Positions 33,343-41,840 are shown, numbered from the stretch's first letter. The stretch: 64,000 nucleotides of DNA from Hyphomicrobiales bacterium (GCA_027484605.1 JAIXSR010000005.1:88853-152852); one strand, 5' to 3'. The notes: generated from the sequence alone by a model not told the origin. Numbers and translations: made by a program.

Positions 33343-33984
33343 ATGAGCCAGGGCGAAGGATTTCTCAGCCGCTGGTCCCGGCGAAAGCTGAAGCCGGCGC
33401 CGGAAGCCGGTGCTGCAGTTCCGGATGATCCGTCAGGTGCGCTTGTTGCGGCGGAGGAAGGGGCCGTGGCCGCTGCCGAGGCGGAGCCCGAATTCGACAT
33501 CACGACACTGACCCCGCTGGACGCCCTCACGGCCGAGAGCGATTTCACCCAGTTCCTGCAGAAAGGCGTGCCGGAAGCCCTGCGCAGTGCGGCCCTGCGC
33601 AAGATGTGGGTGCTGGATCCGATCCTGAGCGCACCGGATCGCTTCGCGGAATATGCCTGGGACTTCAACGATCCCAACGCAATGCCCGGCTTCGGCCCCA
33701 TGGAGGCCGGGTTCGATCCCGCATCCATGCTGCGCCAGATCATGGGCGAGAAGGATCCCGAGGCACCGGCGGAAGCGGCAGCAGAGCTGCACCTGCCGAA
33801 TCAGGATGATGCGGCCGAGACGGCCGACGAGCCGCTGTCCCTGCCGGAGGAGCCGGCTGCGGGGCAAATTGTCGCGACTCCGGATGATTCCGGCGAAGAG
33901 CCGATTGTTGCCAGGGAAATTGCCGAAGAGACCCTTGAAACTATCCCGCCTCGACGGCGGCATGGCGGCGCGCTGCCAAACTGA
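33343..33984 (+). CDS. DUF3306 family formate dehydrogenase accessory protein
   Basis: A 213-residue protein. The family opening FLSRWSRRKLKP is followed by an Ala/Glu-rich linker, then the conserved central block LTAESDFTQFLQKGVPEAL, ALRKMWVLDP and YAWDFNDPNAMPGF. The rest is acidic and low in complexity, with a closing arginine cluster. DUF3306 is always near DUF3305 and FdhABC. The conserved part is short (about 65 residues), so it probably acts as an adaptor. The gene ends 92 bp before the TorD-fusion gene, in a gap holding a candidate promoter. Confidence 0.8.
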   Translation: MSQGEGFLSRWSRRKLKPAPEAGAAVPDDPSGALVAAEEGAVAAAEAEPEFDITTLTPLDALTAESDFTQFLQKGVPEALRSAALRKMWVLDPILSAPDRFAEYAWDFNDPNAMPGFGPMEAGFDPASMLRQIMGEKDPEAPAEAAAELHLPNQDDAAETADEPLSLPEEPAAGQIVATPDDSGEEPIVAREIAEETLETIPPRRRHGGALPN

Positions 33985-33997
33985 ATAATGAATATGC

Positions 33998-34024
33998 TTG
34001 CGTGCCATAGGGTCATCCTATACT
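33998..34024 (+). promoter_or_regulatory. Candidate promoter of the fdh operon
   Basis: A strong -10 box TATACT (34019-34024) has TTGCGT 15 bp upstream (33998-34003); the spacer is short for sigma-70. It lies in the 92-bp gap before the TorD-fusion gene and would drive the chaperone, the Tat peptide and fdhABC apart from the preceding accessory genes. Confidence 0.4.
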
Positions 34025-34076
34025 CTCGAACCATTCCAGTTTAGAAGACGGCCAAAGCCGCAAACTCGGGTTCGGG

Positions 34077-34904
34077 ATGAGAGACGCAGGCCTTCAGGAA
34101 GCCATTCGCGCGGTTGGCGGTATTTCCGCTCTTTCGCGCCTGCTTGGCATTGCCCAGCCTTCGGTCTCGATATGGACACGTGTCCCCGCCGAACGGGTGC
34201 TGGCCGTCGAGAGCGCGACAGCCGTCTCGCGCCATGTTCTCCGTCCTGATCTTTACCCCTCCGCCGAGGATGATCCGTCGCTCGATCCGATCGATGAGGC
34301 GCGCTCGCGGCTCTACCTGCTGCTCTCGCATCTCCTTCTGAAGGTGCCTGACGAGCGCGTGCTGATCGATCTGCGTCGCCTGCAGGGCGATGACAGTGCT
34401 CTCGGGCAGGCGCTGATGGCGCTTGCCGAGGCTTCCGATGTGCCCGGCGCCGACAAGATCGCCCGCGAGCATTTCGACCTCTTCATCGGGGTCGGCCGTG
34501 GCGAATTGCTTCCCTACGCGTCCTTCTACCTGACCGGTTTTCTCTATGAGCGCCCGCTGGTCCGGGTCCGGCAGGACATGCGTCGCCTGGGTGTCGAGCG
34601 GTCGGACGGGATGTCCGAGCCGGAAGACCATCTCGGGTTCCTGCTCGAGACCATGGCGGGCCTGGTCGCCCGCCGCTTCGTCGCCGAGGCGACCGAGCAG
34701 AAGCTTTTCTTCACGCGGCATGTCCAGCCTTGGGCCGAGCGGTTCTTCACCGATCTCGCCAAGGCCGAAGCCGCGCGATTCTACCGCAAGGTCGGGGCTC
34801 TCGGCCTCGAATTCATGCGGATCGAGCGCGAGGCCTTCGCCCTGGATCCGGATGTGACCGATTCTTCCGATGCGATCGACGCCAGCCAAGGAGCAAGCGC
34901 ATGA
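34077..34904 (+). CDS. TorD-family molecular chaperone with an N-terminal helix-turn-helix
   Basis: A 275-residue protein. Residues 1 to about 62 form a Cro/YdaS-like helix-turn-helix (LQEAIRAVGGISALSRLLGI, AQPSVSIWTRVPAERVLAVE). Residues about 75-260 are a TorD/DmsD chaperone domain, with the ARSRLYLLLSHLLL start and the central EHFDLFIGVGRGELLPYASFYLTGF block; the Tyr-x-Ser-x-Tyr run is the family's hallmark. TorD proteins bind Tat signal peptides of molybdoenzymes and hold them until cofactor is loaded. The gene lies directly before the Tat peptide and fdhA, overlapping the former by four bases. The added HTH could link maturation to transcription. Confidence 0.85.
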   Translation: MRDAGLQEAIRAVGGISALSRLLGIAQPSVSIWTRVPAERVLAVESATAVSRHVLRPDLYPSAEDDPSLDPIDEARSRLYLLLSHLLLKVPDERVLIDLRRLQGDDSALGQALMALAEASDVPGADKIAREHFDLFIGVGRGELLPYASFYLTGFLYERPLVRVRQDMRRLGVERSDGMSEPEDHLGFLLETMAGLVARRFVAEATEQKLFFTRHVQPWAERFFTDLAKAEAARFYRKVGALGLEFMRIEREAFALDPDVTDSSDAIDASQGASA

Positions 34905-35113
34905 GCATGAAAAAAGACGACAAGCTCGAAAAGGTAGACCGCTCCCGCCGCAGCTTCCTGCAGGCGGGCCTCGCGGGCGCTTCGGCGGCTGCCGCCGCGA
35001 CGGGTGCTGCCGTTGTTCCGGCAGCAGCCAGCGAGAGCGATGCCGACAAGAAGAAGGCGCGCTACCGCGAGACCGACCACGTGAAGACCTATTACGCCAC
35101 CAATCGCTACTGA
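34901..35113 (+). CDS. Small Tat-signal protein of the formate dehydrogenase operon
   Basis: A 70-residue protein that is mostly a twin-arginine signal. Positions 13-24 read DRSRRSFLQAGL, followed by an alanine-rich hydrophobic stretch (ASAAAAATGAAVVPAAAS); only about 30 charged residues follow, ending in VKTYYATNRY. Short Tat proteins in this position are known in other formate dehydrogenase operons (FdhX-like). It may be a small subunit or a helper for export or maturation of FdhA. The start overlaps the chaperone gene's stop (ATGA). The next gene, fdhA, begins ten bases later. Confidence 0.8.
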   Translation: MSMKKDDKLEKVDRSRRSFLQAGLAGASAAAAATGAAVVPAAASESDADKKKARYRETDHVKTYYATNRY

Positions 35114-35123
35114 GGGGAACGCG

Positions 35124-38093
35124 ATGCTGATCAAGCGCAAGGAAGGGCAAGCCGCCCGCCAGGGACTCGCTGCAGCTTTGGCCGCCACCGGAGCCGAACG
35201 GCTCGATCGCCGCGCATTCCTGCGCCGGTCGGGGCTGGCTGCAGGCGGACTCGCAGCCGTGGGGTCGATCGGGTTCGGCTCTGTTCGCGAGGCCAGGGCC
35301 AAGATGCCGGTTGCCGGCAAGCCGGTCGAGATGAAAAAGAACATGTGCACCCATTGCTCGGTGGGCTGCACGGTCAAGGCCGAGGTTCAGGAAGGCGTCT
35401 GGGTTGGCCAGGAGCCGGCCTGGGAAAGCCCGATCAACCGCGGGACGCATTGCGCCAAGGGCGCGGCGGTGCGTGAGCTGGTCAAGGGCGAGCGCCGGAT
35501 CAAGTATCCGATGAAGCTCGTCAACGGCGAATGGCAGCGCATTTCCTGGGATGTCGCCTTCGACGAGATCTCGAAGAAGATGCTCGAGATCCGCGAGAAG
35601 TCCGGCGCCGATTCGATGTGGTTCCTCGGTTCGGCGAAATTCTCGAACGAGGGTGCCTATCTGTTCCGCAAGTTCGCGGCCTATTGGGGCACGAACAACG
35701 TCGATCATCAGGCCCGTATCTGCCACTCCACCACGGTGGCCGGCGTGGCCAACACCTGGGGTTACGGCGCGCAGACCAACTCCTACAATGACATCCGCAA
35801 TGCCAAGACCATGATCATCATGGGCGGCAACCCGGCGGAGGCGCATCCGGTCTCGCTGCAGCACGTGCTGAGCGGCAAGGAAGTCAACCGCGCCAACATG
35901 ATCGTCATCGATCCGCGCATGACCCGCACCGCGGCCCATGCGACGGAATATGTGCGCATGCGCCCGGGCACCGACATTCCGGTGATCTGGGGCATGCTGC
36001 ACCACATCTTCAAGAATGGCTGGGAAGACAAGGCGTTCATCCAGCAGCGCGTCTACGGCATGGATATGGTCCGCAAGGAATGCGAGAAGTGGACGCCGGC
36101 GGAAGTCGAGCGCGTCACCGGCATTCCGGGCGCTCAGCTCGAGCGCGTCGCCAAGACCTTCGCCACCGAGAAGCCGTCCACGCTGATCTGGTGCATGGGC
36201 GCCACCCAGAAGACGGTCGGCACGGCGAATGTCCGCGCCTTCTGCATCCTGCTCCTCGCCACCGGCAATGTCGGCGGCCTGGGCAACGGGGCGAACATCT
36301 TCCGCGGCCATTGCAACGTGCAGGGCGCGACCGATCTCGGCCTCGATGTCACGACGCTGCCGCTTTATTACGGCCTCGATGCCGGCGCCTGGGGTCATTG
36401 GTCCCGCGTGTGGGAAACCGACATCGCCTGGCTGCGCGGCCGCTTCGACGTGACCAAGGCGCCGGACGGCAAGGAAACCTCCATGATGGAAGTTCCCGGC
36501 ATTCCGTCGACCCGCTGGTTCGACGCCGTCAGCATGCCGAAGGACCAGGTTGCCCAGCGTGACAACGTCAAGGGCCTCTTCATCATGGGCCATGGCGGCA
36601 ACACCGTCACCCGCATGCCGGAAATGGTGAAGGGCCTCGAGAAGGCGGAACTTCTGGTCGTCGCCGACCCGCATCCGACCACCTTCGCCCATATCTCCAA
36701 CCGGAAGAACGGCACCTATCTGCTCCCGATCTGCACGCAGTTCGAATGTGCAGGCTCGCGCACGGCCTCGAACCGTTCGATCCAGTGGGGCGAGAAGGTT
36801 GTCGATCCGATCTTCGAAAGCGCCAACGACTACTGGGTGATGCATCAGTTCGCCCAGAAGCTCGGCTTCGGCGACCGGATGTTCAAGAACATCACCATGG
36901 TGAAGGGCAAGTACGGCATGGAGCCGGAACCCGAATCCATCCTGCGCGAGATCAATCGCGGCGGCTGGTCGACCGGCTATTGCGGCCAGTCTCCGGAGCG
37001 TCTGAAGGCGCATATGAAGAACCAGGACAAGTTCGACCTGGTCTCGCTCCGTGCCCCGAAGGATGCCCCGGCCGAAATCGCCGGTGATTATTACGGCCTG
37101 CCGTGGCCGTGCTGGGGGACGCCGGAATACCGGCATCCGGGCACGCACCAGCTCTACAACACCAATCTTCATGTCAAGGATGGCGGTGGCACCTTCCGCG
37201 CCCGGTTCGGGGTGGAATACGAGGAGCCTCAGGCCGATGGCAGCAAGAAGAAGGTCAACCTGCTCGCCGAGGGCTCCTTCTCCAAGGATTCCGATCTGAA
37301 GGACGGCTACCCGCAATTCACCTACGGGATGCTGAAGCGCCTTGGCTGGGACAAGGACCTGACGGACGGCGAGAAGGCCACGATCGAACGCGTCGGCGGC
37401 AATGCGCCGGACAATGTGTCATGGGCGATCGACCTTTCCGGCGGCATCCAGCGCGTCGCGCTCGAGCATGGCTGCATCCCGTTCGGGAACGGCAAGGCCC
37501 GCGCCAATGCCTGGAACCTGCCGGATCCGATCCCGGTCCACCGTGAGCCGATCTACACTCCGCGCACCGATCTCGTGGCGCAATACCCGACTCGTCCGGA
37601 TTTCCGCCAGTTCCGCATGCCGAATATCGGCTTCACGGTTCAGAAGGCGGCAGTCGACAAGGGCGTCGCGAAGGAATTCCCGATCATCCTGTCCTCTGGC
37701 CGTCTGGTCGAATACGAGGGCGGCGGGGAAGAAACCCGGTCGAACCCGTGGCTGGCCGAACTCCAGCAGGACATGTTCGTCGAGATCAATCCGGCCGATG
37801 CCGCCGATCGCGGCATCAAGGACGGGGCCTGGGTCTGGGTGTTGGGTCCGGAGAACGGCTCGAAGGCCCGCGTCAAGGCCATGGTGACCGAACGTGTCGG
37901 CAAGGGCGTCGCCTGGATGCCGTTCCATTTCGGTGGCTGGTTCCAGGGCGAGGACCAGCGTGGCAAGTATCCGAAGGGTACCGACCCGTATGTCCTCGGG
38001 GAAAGTGTCAACGCCGTCACGACCTATGGCTACGATCCCGTCACCGGGATGCAGGAAACCAAGGTCACGCTCTGCCAGATCCGCGCCGCGTAA
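35124..38093 (+). CDS. fdhA: Formate dehydrogenase, molybdopterin catalytic subunit
   Basis: A 989-residue exported molybdoenzyme that oxidises formate to CO2 in the periplasm. A Tat signal lies at about 28-45 (DRRAFLRRSGLAAGG). The [4Fe-4S] site follows, with Cys75, Cys78, Cys82 and Cys110. The active site is QARICHSTTV, with cysteine (Cys200) where E. coli FdnG has selenocysteine, and the neighbouring His201. The C-terminal MopB domain has LSSGRLVEYEGGGEETRSNP. The length (near 1000) fits FdnG/FdhA type. It is the first of fdhABC, ten bases after the Tat-peptide gene. Export needs the TorD-type chaperone, and loading needs the Moco and FdhD genes downstream. Confidence 0.95.
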   Translation: MLIKRKEGQAARQGLAAALAATGAERLDRRAFLRRSGLAAGGLAAVGSIGFGSVREARAKMPVAGKPVEMKKNMCTHCSVGCTVKAEVQEGVWVGQEPAWESPINRGTHCAKGAAVRELVKGERRIKYPMKLVNGEWQRISWDVAFDEISKKMLEIREKSGADSMWFLGSAKFSNEGAYLFRKFAAYWGTNNVDHQARICHSTTVAGVANTWGYGAQTNSYNDIRNAKTMIIMGGNPAEAHPVSLQHVLSGKEVNRANMIVIDPRMTRTAAHATEYVRMRPGTDIPVIWGMLHHIFKNGWEDKAFIQQRVYGMDMVRKECEKWTPAEVERVTGIPGAQLERVAKTFATEKPSTLIWCMGATQKTVGTANVRAFCILLLATGNVGGLGNGANIFRGHCNVQGATDLGLDVTTLPLYYGLDAGAWGHWSRVWETDIAWLRGRFDVTKAPDGKETSMMEVPGIPSTRWFDAVSMPKDQVAQRDNVKGLFIMGHGGNTVTRMPEMVKGLEKAELLVVADPHPTTFAHISNRKNGTYLLPICTQFECAGSRTASNRSIQWGEKVVDPIFESANDYWVMHQFAQKLGFGDRMFKNITMVKGKYGMEPEPESILREINRGGWSTGYCGQSPERLKAHMKNQDKFDLVSLRAPKDAPAEIAGDYYGLPWPCWGTPEYRHPGTHQLYNTNLHVKDGGGTFRARFGVEYEEPQADGSKKKVNLLAEGSFSKDSDLKDGYPQFTYGMLKRLGWDKDLTDGEKATIERVGGNAPDNVSWAIDLSGGIQRVALEHGCIPFGNGKARANAWNLPDPIPVHREPIYTPRTDLVAQYPTRPDFRQFRMPNIGFTVQKAAVDKGVAKEFPIILSSGRLVEYEGGGEETRSNPWLAELQQDMFVEINPADAADRGIKDGAWVWVLGPENGSKARVKAMVTERVGKGVAWMPFHFGGWFQGEDQRGKYPKGTDPYVLGESVNAVTTYGYDPVTGMQETKVTLCQIRAA

Positions 38094-38108
38094 GGGAGGA
38101 ATTGAACA

Positions 38109-38705
38109 ATGGCTCGCATGAAATTTCTCTGCGACGCGGACCGCTGCATCGAGTGCAACGCCTGCGTGACCGCCTGCAAGAACGAACATGAAGTGCCGTG
38201 GGGGATCAACCGCCGGCGCGTCGTGACCATCAATGACGGCAAGCCGGGCGAACGCTCGGTTTCCATGGCCTGCATGCATTGCACCGACGCGCCTTGCGCC
38301 TCGGTCTGCCCGGTGAGCTGCTTCTACACCACGGCCGATGCCGTGGTGCTGCACTCGAAGGATCTCTGCATCGGCTGCGGCTATTGCTTCTACGCCTGCC
38401 CGTTCGGCGCGCCGCAATATCCGAAGACCAGCAACTTCGGTTCGCGCGGCAAGATGGACAAGTGCACCTATTGCGCGGGCGGCCCGGAAGCCGATGGCAG
38501 CCAGGCCGAACTCGACAAGTATGGCCGCAACCGTCTGGCCGAAGGCAAGCTTCCGCTCTGTGCGGAAATGTGCTCGACCAAGGCGCTCCTGGCCGGTGAT
38601 GGCGACATCATTGCCCAGATCTACAAGGAGCGTGTGGCCAAGCGTGGCTATGGCTCGGGGGCCTGGGGCTGGAAAGTCGCCTACAAGGAAACCGTGGCGC
38701 TCTGA
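38109..38705 (+). CDS. fdhB: Formate dehydrogenase, 4Fe-4S electron-transfer subunit
   Basis: A 198-residue ferredoxin-like subunit with 16 or so cysteines arranged for four [4Fe-4S] clusters. Visible groups are CDADRCIECNACVTACKNE, CMHCTDAPCASVCPVSC, CIGCGYCFYACPFGAP, and KCTYC with a late CAEMCSTKAL. It lacks a signal of its own and would leave the cell bound to Tat-targeted FdhA. It is the short FDH3-type beta subunit without the C-terminal membrane helix of FdnH. It lies 15 bp after fdhA, with AAGGGAGG upstream, and hands electrons to FdhC. Confidence 0.94.
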   Translation: MARMKFLCDADRCIECNACVTACKNEHEVPWGINRRRVVTINDGKPGERSVSMACMHCTDAPCASVCPVSCFYTTADAVVLHSKDLCIGCGYCFYACPFGAPQYPKTSNFGSRGKMDKCTYCAGGPEADGSQAELDKYGRNRLAEGKLPLCAEMCSTKALLAGDGDIIAQIYKERVAKRGYGSGAWGWKVAYKETVAL

Positions 38706-38774
38706 TCGCCGAATGCCGGTGCGCGGGGGCAACCCCGCGCGGATCCAGACCATGAGATGAGAAGGAGGCTGGAC

Positions 38775-39782
38775 ATGGCTTCAAAACTCTCCACCGCGTT
38801 TCGCGCGCTCGCTTTTGTTGTTTTCGCTGCCTTCGCCTTCACGACGGTTCCCGCCATTGCGCAACAGGGGGGTGCCATCAACCCGACGGCGCAGTCGGTC
38901 AAGGAAGACCAGCTGCTCCAGGCCCTCAAGCCCGGCGCACCGGTGGCGGGCCGCATTTCGATTCCGGACAAGCAGGCCGCCAACCTGATCCAGCCCGGCC
39001 GTGACTGGCGGGCCTTCAACCAGGAGACGCTGCCCAGGCTCGGCGCCTATTCCCTAATCGGGATCGCCCTTGTTCTGGTGGCCTTCTATGCGCTGCGCGG
39101 CAAGATCCGCATCGATGCCGGCATGTCGGGCATGAAGATCCTGCGCTTCGGTGCGCTGGACCGCTTCACCCACTGGCTGACCGCCACGAGCTTCATCGTG
39201 CTCGCGCTGACCGGTATCAACGTGACCTTCGGCAAGTTTGTTCTGGCGCCGGTCATGGGGCCCGAGGCTTTCGCGGCCTGGGCCGGCTTTGCCAAGCTCG
39301 TGCACAATTATGTCGGTTTCGCTTTCATGGCCGGTGTCCTTCTCACCTTCCTGATCTGGGTGAAGGACAACATCCCGAGCGCGGTGGACGTGAAATGGTT
39401 CGCTGCAGGCGGCGGCCTGATCGGCAAGGGGCATCCGCCTGCCAAGCGTTTCAATGGCGGCCAGAAGATCATCTTCTGGAGCGTGGTGATCGGCGGCTTC
39501 CTGCTCTCGCTGTCGGGCTGGCATCTGCTCTTCCCGACGGCCGAATCGATCGACCACGTGCAATGGCAGGCCACCCTGCATGGCACGTCGGCCTTCGTGA
39601 TGATCGCGATCATCGTCGCGCATATCTATATCGGCTCGGTCGGCATGGAAGGCGCCTTCGACGCGATGGGCTCCGGCGAAGTCGATCTCAACTGGGCCAA
39701 GGAGCATCATTCGCTCTGGGTCGAGGATGTGATGAAGGGCAAGCGCCCCGCCGGCAATGCCTCGCCGCAGCCTGCCGAATGA
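38775..39782 (+). CDS. fdhC: Formate dehydrogenase, cytochrome b subunit (gamma)
   Basis: A 335-residue membrane subunit that carries b-type hemes and passes electrons to the quinone pool. A signal peptide (about 1-30, ending TTVPAIAQQ) and a periplasmic segment of about 70 residues precede four membrane helices. Likely heme or structural histidines appear in LDRFTHWLTATSF, LVHNYVGFAFM, SLSGWHLLFP and LHGTSAFVM. This N-terminal extension is typical of FDH3-type gamma subunits. The ATG at 38775 has GAAGGAGG eight bases upstream, better than the in-frame ATG 18 bases earlier. A strong terminator follows 20 bp after the stop. Confidence 0.93.
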   Translation: MASKLSTAFRALAFVVFAAFAFTTVPAIAQQGGAINPTAQSVKEDQLLQALKPGAPVAGRISIPDKQAANLIQPGRDWRAFNQETLPRLGAYSLIGIALVLVAFYALRGKIRIDAGMSGMKILRFGALDRFTHWLTATSFIVLALTGINVTFGKFVLAPVMGPEAFAAWAGFAKLVHNYVGFAFMAGVLLTFLIWVKDNIPSAVDVKWFAAGGGLIGKGHPPAKRFNGGQKIIFWSVVIGGFLLSLSGWHLLFPTAESIDHVQWQATLHGTSAFVMIAIIVAHIYIGSVGMEGAFDAMGSGEVDLNWAKEHHSLWVEDVMKGKRPAGNASPQPAE

Positions 39783-39801
39783 ACCTGCTCGTCAGGGCTT
39801 G

Positions 39802-39829
39802 AAAAAGGGCGCGATTCGCGCCCTTTTTT
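39802..39829 (+). terminator. Rho-independent terminator after fdhC
   Basis: An 11-bp or longer GC-rich stem (AAAAAGGGCGCG / CGCGCCCTTTTTT) with an ATT loop and a six-T tail, the clearest intrinsic terminator in the window. It ends 15 bp before the mobB start, with no space for a promoter between. Confidence 0.9.
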
Positions 39830-39844
39830 CATGAGGAGGCAGGG

Positions 39845-40360
39845 ATGCGGATCATCGGACTGGCAGGCTGGAGCGGCGCAGGCAAAACCACGCTGGTCTC
39901 GAAACTGGTTCCCTGCCTGGTCGGGCAGGGTTTTCGTGTCTCGACGCTGAAACACGCCCATCATCATTTCGATATCGACCAGCCCGGGAAGGACAGCTAC
40001 CAGCACCGGATGGCCGGGGCGACCGAGGTTCTGGTCAGTTCGGCCAATCGATTCGCCCTCGTGCATGAATTGCGCGGCGCGCCTGAATGGACCTTGCCGG
40101 CGCTGATCGGCAAGCTTGCCCCGGTTGATCTGCTCCTGATCGAGGGTTTCAAGCGGGAACGGCATCCCAAGATCGAGATCTTCCGCGCCGCGAACGGCAA
40201 GCCGGCCCTGCATCCCGGCGATGCCGGGATTGTCGGCATTGCCACCGACCAGCCGTTCCCGGAGGCTCCGCTGCCGCAGGTCCATCTTGACGATGTGCCC
40301 GCCATCGCCCATCTGGCCGTGGAGATGGCCGCGCCCTGGCGCGAGATCTTTCCGGCCTGA
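39845..40360 (+). CDS. mobB: Molybdopterin-guanine dinucleotide biosynthesis protein MobB
   Basis: A 171-residue GTP-binding protein that helps MobA attach GMP to molybdopterin. It has the P-loop IIGLAGWSGAGKTTL (residues 2-16), VSTLKHAHHHFDID with the His-rich switch, and VDLLLIEGFKRERHPKIEIFR, the family's Walker B region. It is almost certainly needed to make the bis-MGD cofactor used by FdhA. AGGAGG precedes the ATG by six bases. The strong fdhC terminator lies just upstream, so expression must come by readthrough or from a promoter within fdhC. moeA follows 29 bp later. Confidence 0.93.
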   Translation: MRIIGLAGWSGAGKTTLVSKLVPCLVGQGFRVSTLKHAHHHFDIDQPGKDSYQHRMAGATEVLVSSANRFALVHELRGAPEWTLPALIGKLAPVDLLLIEGFKRERHPKIEIFRAANGKPALHPGDAGIVGIATDQPFPEAPLPQVHLDDVPAIAHLAVEMAAPWREIFPA

Positions 40361-40389
40361 TTGCCGGTTGGCCAGCGGAGAGCCGGGAC

Positions 40390-41649
40390 GTGGCACAGCT
40401 ATCGGATGATTGTTTTGCCTTCGGGGGCAAGCTTCGGCAGCTGAATGCGGCGCTTGACGATCTTGCGGCACGCCTCGTCCCCGTTGCTCCCATCGAGCCC
40501 ATCCGCCTCGCCGATGCACAGGGGCGGGTGCTGGCCAGGGACGTCACCGCGCCTGTCGCCGTGCCGGGCTTCGCCAATTCCGCAGTCGATGGCTATGCTG
40601 TCCGCCATGCCGATCTCGAGTCCGGCGGCCCGACGCGGCTGCCGGTTCGCGGGCGGGTTCCGGCGGGGGCGCTTGACGTGCCGGCCCTCGCGCCGGCCAG
40701 CGCCATCCGGATCTTCACCGGCGCGATGATGCCGTCCGGAGCGGATACGGTCTTCATGCAGGAGGATGTCACGGTCGAAGGCGAGGCGGTGATCCTGCCA
40801 CCGGGCCTGAAATCCGGTGCGAATTGCCGCGCAGCGGGCGAGGATTTCGGACCGGGGCAGCTTGTGCTCCCTGCCGGGCATCGCCTTGATGCCCGAAGCC
40901 TTGCCGCCATGGCGGCTTTGGGGGTCCGGGAAGTTCCGGTCTACCGGCCCCTGCGGGTTGCGGTCTTTTCCACCGGCGATGAATTGCGCGGGGCGGAGGC
41001 TGCGGAATCCCTTCCGCCCGGGGCGATCCGGGATGCGAACCGGCCGATGCTGATGGCGCTGCTGCACAATCGCGGTCTTGCTGCCACCGATCTGGGGATC
41101 CTGCCGGATTCACGCTCGGCCATTGCCGGGGCCCTGGTTGCGGCGTCCCGCCATCATGACGTCCTGCTGACCAGTGGCGGTGTTTCCACCGGCGAGGAGG
41201 ATCATGTCCGGTCCGCGATCGAGGAAGCTGGGCGCCTCGATTTCTGGCGCCTGGCGATCAAGCCGGGCCGACCGGTCGCGATGGGGCATCTGGGGGGCGC
41301 GGTCTTCCTCGGCATGCCGGGCAATCCGGCGGCGGTGCTGGTGACCTTTGCCCGCTTTGTCGGGCCCGTTCTGGACATGCTGGCGGGTGCGCGGCCCGTC
41401 CGGCCGTTGCCGCGCCATGTCCCTGCGGGCTTTCCCTATCGCAAGAAGGCGGACCGGCTGGAATATGTCCGGGCCCGGCTGGTTCGCGAGGGATCGGGGA
41501 TCGAGGCCCGGCGTTTTCCGCGGGATGGCGCGGCGCTGATTTCCTCGCTCATCGAGACGGATGGCCTGATCGAACTCGAAGAAGAAAGGCTCGCCGTTCA
41601 ACCGGGCGAGCCTGTGGCCTTCTACAGCTATGCGGACCTGATGGTCTGA
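40390..41649 (+). CDS. moeA: Molybdopterin molybdotransferase MoeA
   Basis: A 419-residue cytoplasmic enzyme that inserts molybdate into adenylated molybdopterin. Family blocks run in order: ARDVTAPVAVPGFANSAVDGYAV, IFTGAMMPSGADTVFMQED, VAVFSTGDEL, the MoCF fold with LTSGGVSTGEEDHV, and KPGRPVAMG with GMPGNPAAVLVTF. The start is GTG at 40390, after GGAGAGCC. It follows mobB on the same strand and serves both FdhA and XdhB. A convergent small gene begins right after its stop. Confidence 0.94.
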   Translation: MAQLSDDCFAFGGKLRQLNAALDDLAARLVPVAPIEPIRLADAQGRVLARDVTAPVAVPGFANSAVDGYAVRHADLESGGPTRLPVRGRVPAGALDVPALAPASAIRIFTGAMMPSGADTVFMQEDVTVEGEAVILPPGLKSGANCRAAGEDFGPGQLVLPAGHRLDARSLAAMAALGVREVPVYRPLRVAVFSTGDELRGAEAAESLPPGAIRDANRPMLMALLHNRGLAATDLGILPDSRSAIAGALVAASRHHDVLLTSGGVSTGEEDHVRSAIEEAGRLDFWRLAIKPGRPVAMGHLGGAVFLGMPGNPAAVLVTFARFVGPVLDMLAGARPVRPLPRHVPAGFPYRKKADRLEYVRARLVREGSGIEARRFPRDGAALISSLIETDGLIELEEERLAVQPGEPVAFYSYADLMV

Positions 41650-41652
41650 CGG

Positions 41653-41790
41653 TCAGTTGGCCCGGTCGAGGCGGGCCCCCGTCGTGGCATAGGCCTGATC
41701 CGCCGATGTCTGGAAATTGGCGTTCAGCACGAAGGAAGAGCCAATGGAAATGACGAGGATCGCGGCAATCGCCAGAGCGAAAGACTTCAT
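41653..41790 (-). CDS. Small secreted or membrane-anchored protein of 45 residues
   Basis: A short gene coding for 45 residues that I do not recognise. Residues 1-22 form a signal peptide or single membrane helix (MKSFALAIAAILVISIGSSF), followed by about 23 polar residues (NANFQTSADQAYATTGARL) with a possible cleavage after the helix. A good ribosome site, AAGGAG, lies seven bases before the ATG, which is the main sign that it is real. It sits downstream of mobA on the same strand (gap about 50 bp) and converges with moeA. No cysteine or known motif. Confidence 0.6.
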   Translation of the reverse strand: MKSFALAIAAILVISIGSSFVLNANFQTSADQAYATTGARLDRAN

Positions 41791-41840
41791 TTTTTTCTCC
41801 TTGGACTGGCAGCCCGCCCGCTTGGGCAAGCGGTTGAAAT

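Noticed and set aside
34041..37316. A 1091-codon open frame on the minus strand opposite the TorD fusion, the Tat peptide and most of fdhA
   Set aside because: It is an antisense shadow of recognised genes in GC-rich DNA; its translation shows no domain and is rich in Arg, His and Asp as expected for such frames.
35124..38093. Selenocysteine in FdhA
   Set aside because: The active-site codon is TGC (Cys200), so no in-frame TGA recoding is needed.
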